Origin: Ruegeria sp. 6PALISEP08
GTDB lineage: Bacteria > Pseudomonadota > Alphaproteobacteria > Rhodobacterales > Rhodobacteraceae
Direction: 5' to 3'
Assembly: GCF_001238295.1 (NCBI RefSeq)
Contig: NZ_LGXZ01000018.1
Span: 1 to 64,000 of the forward strand
DNA length: 64,000 nt
The notes beneath the pieces were generated by a model. That model worked only from the letters and a program-made list of their open reading frames with translations. It was not told the DNA's origin and searched no databases. A program made the position numbers and the translations under genes. The stretch's first letter is position 1. Every line of letters starts with the position of its first letter. This document shows, one piece after another, positions 1 to 7,777 of this stretch.

Positions 1-1
1 C

Positions 2-43
2 CGCACCGTTGGCGCCGGCGTTGTGTCGAAGATCGTAGAATAA
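2..43 (+). CDS. tuf: Elongation factor Tu, 3' end only
   Basis: The first bases encode RTVGAGVVSKIVE followed by TAA, which is the conserved C-terminus of bacterial EF-Tu, the GTPase that brings aminoacyl-tRNA to the ribosome. Only 13 codons are inside the window, so nothing can be said about the rest of the protein. The position fits established knowledge: tuf closes the str operon (rpsL-rpsG-fusA-tuf) and normally sits directly upstream of rpsJ. Here an unrelated gene on the opposite strand separates the two. Confidence 0.88.
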   Translation, partial: RTVGAGVVSKIVE

Positions 44-86
44 TCGATAGGCCGGGCTTCAGCCCGGCACATCGGTGAGACTAAAG

Positions 87-115
87 AAGGCCGTCCCACA
101 AGGGGCGGCCTTTTT
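87..115 (+). terminator. Rho-independent terminator after tuf
   Basis: An AAGGCCG arm (87-93) pairs with CGGCCTT (106-112), with further pairing of CCC and GGGG inside, and a run of five T follows at 111-115. It lies about 45 nt after the tuf stop and would end the str operon before the inserted DUF1254 gene. A second hairpin without a T run (GCCGGGC/GCCCGGC, 51-68) lies just before it. Confidence 0.75.
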
Positions 116-147
116 ACATAGCAGTTTTTTGCATCAGGCCTTTGCTT

Positions 148-1215
148 TCAGTCCATGGACACCGGAACCGCCTCAGGGAAGGCCCATGTTCCATCGAGGA
201 TTTCCGGGCCAGGTTGGTATAGGCGCACCGCATAGTTCCATCCATCTGTAAGCGAGATACAGTTTATCCGTCCGTCATCGCATCCGCCAAGATGAACGGT
301 CATGCTGCCATCGTCGTTCTCGGTGCCCGAAACAGAATTCACATTGTATACACCGATCTCGTTTTCCTCAAAAAAGCCATCTGCATTGTAGACGCTAACG
401 GACCAAAAGGCGTCCACTGGGACTGAGGCCGGGACATTGATTTCATATTCTCCAATAGGGCGATTGGGGTCAATTGACAGGTAAAAGGCGGATTCCTCCG
501 GCAACCCGCCCCAGCCGAAGGCGGCTCCCAAAAAGTGGCGGATCGGGTCCACTTCGCCTTTGGCGCCAAACGTGTCCCGGCTATCAGGAATAAACCGGCT
601 AAGTGATAGCGCAGCTTGCAAAACGCCATCAAAGCTTTCCTCGTCGTAATTTGGCACAATAAAGGGGGTTTCAGACTTGGCTTCTAGAATGATCTTGTCT
701 TGTAGCGCAGAAACTTGCGCGATGTCGTCGGGGTCGCTGGCGTCCACTAAAAGCCGGGCAATCATCACAACGAAAGGTGTGTCGAACGTGCCTGTGTCCA
801 ACTCATACGTTCCTGCGCCTAGGAACACCTTGTTCATATAGTGATCCTGGTTGACGATTTGTGCCGAGATGTAGCGGTCCCCTCCATCCGGCAAGGTAAG
901 GGTTGCTCCTTCGGTGATGTCAATGACTGCCATGCTATAAAGGGTGTCCCGGTTCATGCGGATCGTGGGCTGTTGGTCAATCGGGGTAGGTTCTCGTATG
1001 TGCAGAACTTTGTTAATGCCACCTGACAGCGCAACGTATTTTCCAAATTCGATGTCTGTGGCAGCACGCACAAAGTTATCGGTTGAGACTGGAATTTCGC
1101 GACTTTCAAAGAACTTTCTAAGGTCGTTTGATGCGCCTTGTTGGGCTGCGGCGTCGCTCGACAGCACCGTTAGCGTTGCGCCAAGGAACGCAGCAGTTAC
1201 AACATGTTTAAGCAT
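148..1215 (-). CDS. DUF1254/DUF1214 exported protein
   Basis: The protein has 355 residues from the ATG at 1215, which is preceded by AAAGGA at good spacing. The longer in-frame ATG at 1431 would add 72 residues of non-protein-like sequence and run into the rpsJ promoter. Residues 1-25 form a signal peptide (hydrophobic stretch, then DAAAQ), so the product is probably periplasmic. The N-terminal half carries the NRDTLYS motif typical of DUF1254. The C-terminal part (VSVYNADGFF ... WNYAVRLYQPG) is DUF1214. This family is widespread in proteobacteria and has no agreed biochemical function. The gene sits between tuf and rpsJ, pointing against them, so it is an insertion into the usual str/S10 junction. 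Confidence 0.85.
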   Translation of the reverse strand: MLKHVVTAAFLGATLTVLSSDAAAQQGASNDLRKFFESREIPVSTDNFVRAATDIEFGKYVALSGGINKVLHIREPTPIDQQPTIRMNRDTLYSMAVIDITEGATLTLPDGGDRYISAQIVNQDHYMNKVFLGAGTYELDTGTFDTPFVVMIARLLVDASDPDDIAQVSALQDKIILEAKSETPFIVPNYDEESFDGVLQAALSLSRFIPDSRDTFGAKGEVDPIRHFLGAAFGWGGLPEESAFYLSIDPNRPIGEYEINVPASVPVDAFWSVSVYNADGFFEENEIGVYNVNSVSGTENDDGSMTVHLGGCDDGRINCISLTDGWNYAVRLYQPGPEILDGTWAFPEAVPVSMD

Positions 1216-1413
1216 CGTGGTTTTCCTTTGGTCAAGATGGACCAGGCACTTCCCCTTGGGAGTGACAGTTCGCTCCGGTCTTAGGTTATCCAAGCCAGAG
1301 TCTAGTGGCTGCGCCCTTTGTGCGTATTGAGCCAAATCAATGGCTGACCCACGGTGACAGGCAAATGCTTTGATATCGGGCTGCCTTCCCGGAGCAGAGA
1401 TGAATTTCCCCTC

Positions 1414-1442
1414 TTGCCAAACCCCACACACCCCTGTATCTC
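1414..1442 (+). promoter_or_regulatory. Candidate S10 operon promoter
   Basis: A TTGCCA hexamer (1414-1419), a 17-nt spacer of which 10 bases are C, and TATCTC (1437-1442) form a sigma-70-like promoter upstream of rpsJ. The -10 lacks the final T. The same layout with a C-rich 17-nt spacer occurs before rplB, rpmC, rplO, rpsM and rpmH in this window, which supports the call. Confidence 0.6.
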
Positions 1443-1466
1443 GCGCGAGTTCTCACTAAGAACATC

Positions 1467-1490
1467 AAGGCGGGGTGATTCCCGCCTTTT
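1467..1490 (+). terminator. Terminator-like hairpin in the rpsJ leader
   Basis: AAGGCGGG (1467-1474) and CCCGCCTT (1481-1488) form a perfect 8-bp stem with a 6-nt loop, and the descending arm runs into four T. It lies about 20 nt downstream of the predicted start site and about 70 nt before rpsJ. It may act as an attenuator for the S10 operon. The S10 leader of E. coli is known to be attenuated by L4, but the mechanism there is different and nothing here proves L4 control. Confidence 0.5.
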
Positions 1491-1561
1491 GGGTTCGATG
1501 AGGGTTGGCGATGCGCGCTTATCCTCCTCTCAACCTCAACGCCTGATAAAAGGCTGTTATT

Positions 1562-1876
1562 ATGCAAAGCCAAAATATCCGTATTCGGCTGAAGGCATTT
1601 GACTATCGCGTTCTGGATGCCAGCACGCAAGAGATCGTCAACACTGCCAAGCGGACCGGCGCGAACGTGCGTGGCCCGATCCCGCTGCCGAACAAGATCG
1701 AGAAGTTCACGGTTCTCCGTGGCCCTCACGTTGACAAGAAATCCCGCGACCAGTTCGAGATCCGTACGCATAAGCGTCTGCTCGACATCGTTGATCCGAC
1801 CCCCCAGACCGTTGACGCGCTGATGAAGCTCGACCTCGCTGCTGGTGTGGACGTCGAGATCAAGCTGCAGTCGTAA
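1562..1876 (+). CDS. rpsJ: 30S ribosomal protein S10
   Basis: The protein has 104 residues, the usual length for S10, and the N-terminus [19 protein letters not shown] is diagnostic. S10 sits in the head of the small subunit and, as NusE, also takes part in antitermination. It is the first gene of the + strand S10 fragment, preceded by a candidate promoter at 1414-1442 and a leader hairpin. The start is set by a weak AAAGG about 10 nt upstream. The next gene, rplC, begins 18 nt after the stop, so the two are cotranscribed. Confidence 0.98.
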   Translation: MQSQNIRIRLKAFDYRVLDASTQEIVNTAKRTGANVRGPIPLPNKIEKFTVLRGPHVDKKSRDQFEIRTHKRLLDIVDPTPQTVDALMKLDLAAGVDVEIKLQS

Positions 1877-1894
1877 GATCGGAGGGTATAGAAT

Positions 1895-2620
1895 ATGCGC
1901 TCTGGTATTATCGCAAAAAAAGTTGGCATGACCCGCCTGTTCATGGAAGACGGCAAGCAGATCCCTGTGACCGTTCTTCACCTGGACAACCTGCAGGTCG
2001 TTGCACAGCGCACCGATGACAAAGACGGCTACACCGCCGTTCAGCTGGGTGCTGGTGCTGCCAAGGCAAAACGCACCTCGAAGGCCATGCGCGGTCACTA
2101 CGCCGCTGCCAAGGTCGAGCCCAAGCGTAAGCTGGCCGAGTTCCGCGTCTCCGCAGACGGCCTGATCGAAGTGGGTGCCGAAATTTCGGCAGAACACTTC
2201 CTGGAAGGTCAGAAGGTTGACGTTTCGGGCACCTCGATCGGTAAAGGCTTTGCCGGTGCAATGAAGCGCCACAACTTCGGTGGTCTGCGCGCTTCGCACG
2301 GTGTTTCGATCAGCCACCGTTCGCACGGTTCGACCGGTCAGTGTCAGGACCCGGGCAAGGTGTTCAAAGGCAAGAAGATGGCCGGTCACATGGGTGCTGC
2401 CCGTGTAACCACCCAGAACCTGGAAGTCGTCAAAACTGACGCCGACCGTGGTCTGGTCTTCATCAAAGGCGCCGTTCCCGGACCGAAATCGGGCTGGGTT
2501 ACTGTCAAGGACGCCGTCAAGAAGAAAGCACCCGAAGGTCTGCCTTTCCCGGCAGCCGTAAAAGGTGCTGCAACTGAAGCACCTGCGGAAGAAGCTCCCG
2601 CGGAAGGTGGTGAAGCATGA
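1895..2620 (+). CDS. rplC: 50S ribosomal protein L3
   Basis: The 241-residue protein starts with [16 protein letters not shown] and contains the central [13 protein letters not shown] region, both typical of L3. L3 is an early assembly protein close to the peptidyl transferase centre. It is about 30 residues longer than E. coli L3 because of a C-terminal tail rich in Ala, Glu and Pro (from about residue 220). Such acidic tails are common in alphaproteobacterial L3, and their role is not known. A GGAGGG ribosome-binding site lies 8 nt upstream. The stop overlaps the rplD start as ATGA. Confidence 0.98.
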   Translation: MRSGIIAKKVGMTRLFMEDGKQIPVTVLHLDNLQVVAQRTDDKDGYTAVQLGAGAAKAKRTSKAMRGHYAAAKVEPKRKLAEFRVSADGLIEVGAEISAEHFLEGQKVDVSGTSIGKGFAGAMKRHNFGGLRASHGVSISHRSHGSTGQCQDPGKVFKGKKMAGHMGAARVTTQNLEVVKTDADRGLVFIKGAVPGPKSGWVTVKDAVKKKAPEGLPFPAAVKGAATEAPAEEAPAEGGEA

Positions 2621-3234
2621 AACTTGATGTAATCAAACTGGACGGCGGGAAAGCCGGCAACATCGAGCTGGATGCAGACCTGTTCGGCCTGGAGCCGCGC
2701 GCGGACATCCTGCACCGTGTGGTCCGTTGGCAGCGCAACAACGCGCAGGCCGGCACCCACAAGGTGAAGACCCGCTCGGAAGTGTCCTACTCGACCAAGA
2801 AGATCTATCGCCAAAAAGGCACCGGTGGCGCACGCCACGGCGCACGCTCGGCACCGATCTTCCGGGGTGGTGGCGTTTACAAGGGTCCGGTCGTGCGTTC
2901 GCATGGTCACGACCTGCCGAAAAAGTTCCGTAAACTCGGTCTGCGCCACGCGCTGTCTGCCAAAATGGCAGCTGGTGAACTGGTTGTGATCGAAAACGCC
3001 GAAGCCGAAGGCAAGACCGCTGCACTGGCCAAACAGGTTGCAAACCTGGGCTGGAAGCGCGCTCTGGTCATCGACGGGGCGACCGTGAACGAAGGTTTCC
3101 TGAAGGCGTCGCGCAACATCGAAGGTCTGGATATCCTGCCGTCGATGGGTGCAAACGTTTATGACATCCTCAAGCGTGATACCCTGGTGCTCACCAAAGC
3201 GGCTGTCGAAGCACTGGAGGCTCGTCTGAAATGA
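2617..3234 (+). CDS. rplD: 50S ribosomal protein L4
   Basis: The 205-residue protein shows the L4 hallmark loop with [18 protein letters not shown] at roughly residues 63-80, which extends into the peptide exit tunnel. In gammaproteobacteria L4 also represses its own operon. Whether it does so here cannot be read from the sequence. It overlaps rplC (ATGA, 2617-2620) and rplW (3231-3234), which indicates translational coupling within a compact rpsJ-rplC-rplD-rplW unit. Confidence 0.98.
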   Translation: MKLDVIKLDGGKAGNIELDADLFGLEPRADILHRVVRWQRNNAQAGTHKVKTRSEVSYSTKKIYRQKGTGGARHGARSAPIFRGGGVYKGPVVRSHGHDLPKKFRKLGLRHALSAKMAAGELVVIENAEAEGKTAALAKQVANLGWKRALVIDGATVNEGFLKASRNIEGLDILPSMGANVYDILKRDTLVLTKAAVEALEARLK

Positions 3235-3527
3235 GCGCGAAGGCAGAACACTACGACGTGATCCGCAAGCCGATCATCACCGAAAAGTCGACCATGGCGT
3301 CCGAAAATGGCGCGGTTGTCTTTGAAGTGGCGATCGACAGCAACAAGCCGCAGATCAAAGAGGCCGTTGAGGCGCTGTTTGGTGTGAAGGTCAAAGCGGT
3401 GAACACCACCGTGACCAAAGGCAAGGTCAAGCGGTTCCGCGGCCAGCTGGGCCGTCGGAAAGACGTCAAAAAAGCATATGTGACCCTGGAAGAGGGTAAC
3501 ACCATCGACGTAAGCACCGGTCTTTGA
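3231..3527 (+). CDS. rplW: 50S ribosomal protein L23
   Basis: The 98-residue protein begins [20 protein letters not shown] and ends NTIDVSTGL, which matches L23, the docking site at the tunnel exit for trigger factor and SRP. It is complete and overlaps rplD by 4 nt. Normally rplB follows directly. Here a terminator follows instead, and rplB lies 11 kb away on the opposite strand. A second, partial copy of the last 29 codons exists at 17243-17332 on the - strand, next to the displaced rplB block. This gene therefore ends exactly at the left breakpoint of the inversion. Confidence 0.97.
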   Translation: MSAKAEHYDVIRKPIITEKSTMASENGAVVFEVAIDSNKPQIKEAVEALFGVKVKAVNTTVTKGKVKRFRGQLGRRKDVKKAYVTLEEGNTIDVSTGL

Positions 3528-3552
3528 TCCGACGCTTACTGCGACTATTCAC

Positions 3553-3590
3553 GGCCTCGGCGGTTCAACCCGCCGGGGCCGATTTCGTTT
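3553..3590 (+). terminator. Terminator after rplW
   Basis: GGCCTCGGCGG and CCGCCGGGGCC (3553-3580) form a long stem with one mismatch and a short loop, followed by GATTTCGTTT. It closes the rpsJ-rplW unit 26 nt after the stop codon. A terminator here makes sense only because the S10 operon no longer continues into rplB. Confidence 0.7.
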
Positions 3591-4026
3591 CAGGTACTGG
3601 AACCGGATTGAATGCTGCCCAGGACGATTCAGGCGGGCTGTGGCTGGACGGTTTGAAATGAGAAGGATCTGAACCGCCTGTGAGAGGCCGCAGTAGGGCC
3701 GCAGGTCGTTGGATCAAACCTTCCTCAGGTGACGGTAGTATTCTGCGTCGTGTGTCGCGTTTAAGGACGCTCGCGCTTGCCCTATGGATCGTGGTGAAAA
3801 AACTGATTGGCGCAGCCCAGGTTTCTGCCGAGATTGTTTCTTCGTAGTGTTTCCCAAGTGCTGCAGGGCCGCTTCGCAGCTTCAATGGAACCATTGCGTT
3901 GATTTTAGCGTCGTAGGGCGACGAAATGGTTGGATCCGGGAAAGAGGGCATGCCGCACATGTTTTAGCCCTCAGAGCGCACCTGAAAGCCCTGTGTGCCA
4001 GGCGGGAGTCTATTTCAGAAAACAGA
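3591..4026. other. Intergenic stretch at the left inversion junction
   Basis: I see no gene that can be supported here. On the + strand one reading frame from about 3660 to 3966 is open except for two TAG codons near 3840 and 3909. Its translation includes protein-like stretches such as TLALALWIVVKKLIGAA. It lacks a start codon in its first part. This could be a decayed gene. The complementary strand is open over 3565-3960, but its composition looks like an antisense shadow. Confidence 0.35.
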
Positions 4027-4050
4027 AAAGGCGCCGAATGGCGCCTTTGA
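4027..4050 (-). terminator. Terminator after the DUF1127 gene
   Basis: AAAGGCGCC GAAT GGCGCCTTT is a perfect 9-bp inverted repeat. On the - strand it is followed by TTCTGTTTTCTG, and it lies about 25 nt after the DUF1127 stop. The repeat is symmetric, so it could also stop readthrough from the + side. Confidence 0.75.
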
Positions 4051-4072
4051 GCTGGTTTGCAGGTATTTGCGG

Positions 4073-4285
4073 TTACGAGCAGTATACGTGCCGGTGCGCA
4101 ATGTCTGCGATGTCGCAACGGCGGACGCCAATGTCATCCAATTCGCGGTTGCTCAGGTGCTGCAACTCGGAATAGGTGCGCTGATACTCAGCGGCACGTG
4201 CACGCGCCGTTTTGATCCGTGCGATCATGTCCGCGATCCGGGTGCCGAAGTTGAAGCCGGTATTTGTCAGTGTTGCGGTTGTCAT
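4073..4285 (-). CDS. DUF1127 small basic protein
   Basis: This 70-residue protein has the DUF1127 signature near its C-terminus (HLSNRELDDIGVRRCDIADI), preceded by an Arg/Ala-rich helix. Small DUF1127 proteins are abundant in alphaproteobacteria. Some bind RNA; CcaF1 of Rhodobacter sphaeroides takes part in sRNA maturation and turnover. Whether this one does so is unknown. The start has AAAGGA 9 nt upstream, and a strong terminator follows the gene, so it is a monocistronic unit. It lies in the cargo between rplW and rpmD. Confidence 0.8.
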   Translation of the reverse strand: MTTATLTNTGFNFGTRIADMIARIKTARARAAEYQRTYSELQHLSNRELDDIGVRRCDIADIAHRHVYCS

Positions 4286-4464
4286 TTCTATATTCCTTTC
4301 TCTAATCAGGGCGAATTCCCTGACGTTTCCTTGTGTGTTCCTTATTTGGACAAAGCTGAGATAGGTGTGTTCGGTATCGCTAACAACGGAACTTTTGGTC
4401 TAGCCGATATGCATCTATTGAATAGCTGTACACGTTGCCGTCCCGTCGCAATCACATGCTGCTT

Positions 4465-4914
4465 TCATTTCTTCCACGCACTTCGTTTGCGGGCAGTCAT
4501 CGCCCGACCGTCACGAATGCTAAGCCCCATCAGCGTCAGATTGGTTGCACCAGCAATCAGTTCGACGATCTGTACAGTATAGAAGCTGGTGTCAAAGGAG
4601 CCAGCGTTTGCCTTTGCGCTGAGGTAGATGGCGGCCGGAACCAGGATGAGCAACCCGTTCATCGCTATGATCGGCATCCGCTTCTTCTTGGCAAGCGCTG
4701 GCGCATCTTTGCGGCGGCGCCCAAGGGACATGCCGGACGCACCGACAATTATCATAGCAGGCACCAGAACAAAGAGACCGCTGACGATCATGGACTTTAC
4801 AGCAGCGACAGTCGCATGGGTTGCAAACAACTCGCTGTACAGGGTTGATGTCCAGAATACGAGGATTGTAAGAAAACCCAATACTCCGGCGATGGGGTGA
4901 ATTGCTCTTAACAT
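4465..4914 (-). CDS. Four-helix membrane protein of unknown function
   Basis: The 149-residue protein has four clear hydrophobic segments: about residues 5-25, 38-60, 84-100 and 115-133. A basic loop (GRRRKDAPALAKKKR) lies between the second and third, so it is an inner-membrane protein. I do not recognise a named family. It starts 21 nt after the stop of the ABM-domain gene at 4936-5304 and shares its strand, so the two probably form one transcript opposite the marR gene. A role in the response controlled by that MarR protein is inferred from position only. Confidence 0.65.
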   Translation of the reverse strand: MLRAIHPIAGVLGFLTILVFWTSTLYSELFATHATVAAVKSMIVSGLFVLVPAMIIVGASGMSLGRRRKDAPALAKKKRMPIIAMNGLLILVPAAIYLSAKANAGSFDTSFYTVQIVELIAGATNLTLMGLSIRDGRAMTARKRSAWKK

Positions 4915-4935
4915 GTGACTGCTCCGGTTTTCGTT

Positions 4936-5304
4936 TCAGGCGGTGCAGTGGTTTTCGACTGCGAGTTTTCGAAGAAGATGTGGCCGGGCTACTGCGCTTG
5001 ATGGATAGTCCGCAATCCGACGCTGAAACTCAGGATGAGTGAACGCGTCTCGAAAGCTCTGTACGTCCTGCCAAATCGCGTAGTTCACGAAGGTCGAACT
5101 GCCCGCGATGCCCTGATGGAGTTGGGTCGAGATATATCCCGGCCGAGACTTCATGAAGTCTGCATCATGCGCCCAGGCCCGAAGCAGCGCCGCTTCGTCT
5201 TCGGCGTCCACCGTAAACAGGTTGATCAGCACCACCGGACCTTCCTCGGTCTGCATCTGATCTGCCAGCGTGACGATATTGTCCAAATCTTCGATACGAG
5301 CCAT
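4936..5304 (-). CDS. ABM-domain (antibiotic biosynthesis monooxygenase-like) protein
   Basis: From the ATG at 5304, preceded by AAAGGA, the protein has 122 residues. The upstream ATG at 5352 would fall inside the divergent promoter region. The pattern GPVVLINLFTV ... GYISTQLHQG ... FVNYAIWQDVQSFRDAF resembles the dimeric alpha/beta-barrel ABM fold, whose members include small cofactor-free monooxygenases and haem-degrading enzymes. The substrate is not predictable. It heads a two-gene unit with the membrane protein at 4465-4914 and is transcribed away from a marR gene, a common layout for a MarR-repressed stress or detoxification unit. Confidence 0.7.
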   Translation of the reverse strand: MARIEDLDNIVTLADQMQTEEGPVVLINLFTVDAEDEAALLRAWAHDADFMKSRPGYISTQLHQGIAGSSTFVNYAIWQDVQSFRDAFTHPEFQRRIADYPSSAVARPHLLRKLAVENHCTA

Positions 5305-5325
5305 TTCGATTCCTTTCGATTCTAC

Positions 5326-5362
5326 TATATAGCAAGCTATATAATATTGCATAGCATGCTAT
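5326..5362. promoter_or_regulatory. Candidate MarR operator pair
   Basis: In the 77-nt gap between the divergent ABM and marR genes lie a perfect inverted repeat TATATAGC-AA-GCTATATA (5326-5343) and a perfect palindrome ATAGCATGCTAT (5351-5362). Both share the half-site ATAGC. MarR dimers bind such palindromes, so autorepression and control of the divergent unit are likely by analogy. Confidence 0.6.
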
Positions 5363-5381
5363 TCAAGAGTAAATCTAGAGC

Positions 5382-5837
5382 ATGAAATTCGAAAAAGAGA
5401 CCTCGGCCGGATATCTGGTCAATCACATGGCGCGATTGTTCGCGAAGGAATTGCAACACCGCATCGCACCCTTAGGCATCGTTGTCGGCCAGTTCCCGAT
5501 CTTGCTGGAGCTTTGGCTGAAAGACGGTGTGACGCAAAAGGATCTGCTGGGCAAAATCGATGTTGAGCAGGCGACCCTGGCCAACACGCTCAACCGAATG
5601 GAACGTGACGGCTTGATCAAGAGAACAAAGAATCCCGCTGATGCCAGGGCTCAATTGATCTGGTTGACCGAGAAAGCCGCTGCACCTCGAGACAGCGCCT
5701 ATGAAGCCGCTCAGAACGTGAATGCTGATGCGCTGGGGGTTTTGAGCGTAGCTGAGCGCGCGCAATTCATGGACTATATGCGTCGGACAATCGACGGAAT
5801 GCGTTCAGGTTCAACTGACGCCGCTTCGTCCGAGTAA
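5382..5837 (+). CDS. MarR-family transcriptional regulator
   Basis: The 151-residue protein has the MarR winged-helix layout: N-terminal dimerisation helix, then VTQKDLLGKIDVEQATLANTLNRME (recognition helix region, about residues 50-75) and the wing RDGLIKRTKNPADARAQLIWLT with the family DxR motif. It is transcribed divergently from an ABM-domain gene, with palindromes between the two. Ligand-responsive repression of both units is the likely mode. It belongs to the cargo at the left inversion junction and has no link to translation that I can see. Confidence 0.85.
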   Translation: MKFEKETSAGYLVNHMARLFAKELQHRIAPLGIVVGQFPILLELWLKDGVTQKDLLGKIDVEQATLANTLNRMERDGLIKRTKNPADARAQLIWLTEKAAAPRDSAYEAAQNVNADALGVLSVAERAQFMDYMRRTIDGMRSGSTDAASSE

Positions 5838-5861
5838 TGAGGCTAACAAGACCTATCAATA

Positions 5862-5890
5862 ACAAAACGCCCCCGAATTGATCGGAGGCG
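5862..5890 (-). terminator. Terminator after rpmD
   Basis: On the - strand CGCCTCCGA TCAAT TCGGGGGCG (one G-T pair) is followed by TTTTGTT. It lies 27 nt after the rpmD stop and ends the inverted spc fragment. In the usual gene order rplO and secY would follow rpmD without a terminator. Confidence 0.8.
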
Positions 5891-5916
5891 CTTGTAGTTC
5901 TTCGAAGGTATCGCGC

Positions 5917-6105
5917 TTACCCGCGCTCTTCGACGATCTCTACCAGATGCGGGATCTTGCGGATCATGCCGCGCACCGAAGGAGTATCCTCCAGCTCACG
6001 GGTTTTGTGCATCTTGTTCAGGCCCAGACCGATCAGGGTCGCGCGCTGTTCGGCGGGGCGGCGGATCGGCGAGCCGATCTGCTTTACGACGATGGTTTTT
6101 GCCAT
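5917..6105 (-). CDS. rpmD: 50S ribosomal protein L30
   Basis: The 62-residue protein, with [15 protein letters not shown] at the start and [19 protein letters not shown] in the middle, is a normal-length bacterial L30. It is the last gene of the inverted - strand block and begins 12 nt after rpsE. In the canonical spc operon it is followed by rplO. Here it is followed by a terminator and a convergent marR gene, so this is the second end of the inverted segment. Confidence 0.96.
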   Translation of the reverse strand: MAKTIVVKQIGSPIRRPAEQRATLIGLGLNKMHKTRELEDTPSVRGMIRKIPHLVEIVEERG

Positions 6106-6117
6106 GGGTCGCTCTCC

Positions 6118-6687
6118 TTATGCTTCTGCTTCAGCAGCTGCCGGTGCTTCGTCCCGCTTGGGCAGGATGTCAGCAACCTTTTTGCCACGACGCTGTGCGA
6201 CCGAACGCGGGCTCTGCTCTTTCTGCAGGCCGTTGATGGTGGCACGGATCATGTTGTACGGGTTCTGCGAGCCCAGCGACTTGGATACAACGTCCTTAAC
6301 GCCCAGCATTTCGAACACGGCACGCATCGGACCACCGGCGATGATACCAGTACCTTCAGGTGCTGTGCGCATGACCACTTTACCGGCGCCGTGACGGCCC
6401 TCGATGTCGTGGTGCAGGGTCCGACCTTCGCGCAGCTGAACGCGGATCATCTGACGTTTGGCTTGTTCAGTTGCCTTGCGGATGGCTTCGGGTACTTCTT
6501 TCGCTTTACCCTTGCCAAAGCCGACGCGGCCTTTCTGATCGCCTACGACCACCAGAGCGGCGAAGCCAAAGCGCTTACCACCTTTTACGGTTTTCGACAC
6601 ACGGTTGATCGCAACCAGACGATCTGCGAATTCCGGAGTTTCATCGCGGTCACGACCACGGCCCCGGCGGTTATCACGTTCTGCCAT
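6118..6687 (-). CDS. rpsE: 30S ribosomal protein S5
   Basis: The 189-residue protein contains the S5 double-stranded RNA-binding domain ([21 protein letters not shown] at about residues 19-39) and the [15 protein letters not shown] motif. S5 is needed for decoding accuracy and 30S assembly. The short N-terminal [13 protein letters not shown] stretch and Ala/Glu-rich C-terminus are typical of alphaproteobacteria. A good AAAAGGG site lies 8 nt upstream. A 174-nt gap separates it from rplR and holds a palindromic repeat; usually the two genes are nearly adjacent. Confidence 0.97.
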   Translation of the reverse strand: MAERDNRRGRGRDRDETPEFADRLVAINRVSKTVKGGKRFGFAALVVVGDQKGRVGFGKGKAKEVPEAIRKATEQAKRQMIRVQLREGRTLHHDIEGRHGAGKVVMRTAPEGTGIIAGGPMRAVFEMLGVKDVVSKSLGSQNPYNMIRATINGLQKEQSPRSVAQRRGKKVADILPKRDEAPAAAEAEA

Positions 6688-6811
6688 TTGGCATCCCTTT
6701 TCTCATGTGGCGCATACGGCGCCGTTTACTTCAATCCAAGTGAGCCCCGACTACTGCCGAGGCCCCCGGATCGTCGGGGCGGATCGAAACCCGCCCTCAA
6801 TCTTTGGCATT

Positions 6812-6856
6812 GCGCATCTTGACCCGAAAACAGGTTCCCACTTTTCGGGATGCGCT
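6812..6856. repeat. Alphaproteobacterial palindromic repeat between rplR and rpsE
   Basis: The outer arms GCGCATC (6812-6818) and GATGCGC (6849-6855) and the inner arms CCCGAAAA (6823-6830) and TTTTCGGG (6842-6849) form a nested stem-loop around GTTCCCAC. I recognise the core (CCCGAAAAGTGGGAACC... TTTTCGGG on the - strand) as a repeat scattered in very many copies through intergenic DNA of Rhizobiales and relatives. Its presence within an spc operon fragment is unusual. The transcript would carry the hairpin between the rplR and rpsE coding regions. Confidence 0.7.
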
Positions 6857-6861
6857 TAGTC

Positions 6862-7221
6862 TTAGATCTTCAGACCACCTTCACGCGCAGCGTCGGCGAC
6901 AGCCTTCACTTTGCCGTGGAACAGGAAGCCGCCACGATCGAAATAGGCCTCTTCGACGCCTGCCTTTTTGGCACGCTCGGCGATGGCCGCGCCCACTTTG
7001 GTGGCCGCTTCGACGTTGTTCTTGCCAACAACACCCAGATCTTTTTCCAGGGTCGAGGCCGAGGCCAGGGTCACGCCACGCACGTCGTCGATCAGCTGAA
7101 CAGAAATGTTCTTGTTCGAACGGTGTACGGACAGACGCGGACGACCCGCGTTGACCTTGCGAAGTTTGTTCCGAACGCGCAGGCGGCGCTTCAGAAACAG
7201 GGTTCTTTTGCTGTTTGCCAT
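6862..7221 (-). CDS. rplR: 50S ribosomal protein L18
   Basis: The 119-residue protein has [22 protein letters not shown] near the N-terminus and the C-terminal [24 protein letters not shown] motif of L18, which binds 5S rRNA with L5 and L25. It starts 11 nt after rplF. The gap to the next gene, rpsE, is expanded to 174 nt by a repeat element. Confidence 0.97.
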   Translation of the reverse strand: MANSKRTLFLKRRLRVRNKLRKVNAGRPRLSVHRSNKNISVQLIDDVRGVTLASASTLEKDLGVVGKNNVEAATKVGAAIAERAKKAGVEEAYFDRGGFLFHGKVKAVADAAREGGLKI

Positions 7222-7232
7222 TGTTTGCGTCC

Positions 7233-7766
7233 TTACTTCTTCTTGCCTTCCTTGCGGAAGATGAACTCGCCCTTATAGCGGATGCCCTTGCCTTTGTACG
7301 GCTCGGGACGGCGCCACTCGCGGATTTTGGCCGCGGTTTCGCCCACTTGCTGCTGGTCGATACCTTCCACAACGATCTCGGTCTGCTTCGGTGCGGTGAT
7401 AGTGACACCTTCCGGAGCAGTGAAATCAACATCGTGGCTGTAGCCCAGATTCAGCTTCAGGGTGTTGCCCTGCATCTGAGCCCGGTAACCAACACCCTGG
7501 ATCTCCAGCTCTTTTTTGAAGCCCTGGGTCACACCGGTTACCAGGTTGGCAACCATGGTGCGGCTCATGCCCCACTGCTGGCGGGCACGTTTGGACATGC
7601 CACGGGGGTTGATCTGCACAACGTTGTCTTCAACCGACAGCGTTACATCATCAGTCGCGGTGAAGCTGCGGGTGCCTTTCGGACCTTTGACTTCGATGGT
7701 CTGACCCGACACAGAGGCGGTTACGCCGCTGGGCAGCTCGACCGGTTTTTTACCAATACGAGACAT
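7233..7766 (-). CDS. rplF: 50S ribosomal protein L6
   Basis: The 177-residue protein begins [15 protein letters not shown] and ends [26 protein letters not shown] (given here only as the recognisable L6 C-terminal region, residues about 151-177). L6 has two similar alpha/beta domains and sits near the GTPase centre. Normal length. It starts 11 nt after the rpsH stop, with AAGGAGG upstream, as part of the compact spc fragment. Confidence 0.97.
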   Translation of the reverse strand: MSRIGKKPVELPSGVTASVSGQTIEVKGPKGTRSFTATDDVTLSVEDNVVQINPRGMSKRARQQWGMSRTMVANLVTGVTQGFKKELEIQGVGYRAQMQGNTLKLNLGYSHDVDFTAPEGVTITAPKQTEIVVEGIDQQQVGETAAKIREWRRPEPYKGKGIRYKGEFIFRKEGKKK

Positions 7767-7777
7767 TGCAGACCTCC

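Noticed and set aside
51..68. GCCGGGC-TTCA-GCCCGGC hairpin just after tuf
   Set aside because: It has no T run. The hairpin at 87-115 with five T is the better terminator, so this one is only mentioned there.
3565..3960. 131-codon frame on the - strand after rplW
   Set aside because: Its composition is poor as protein, it covers the rplW terminator, and the opposite strand looks more protein-like. Not listed as a gene.
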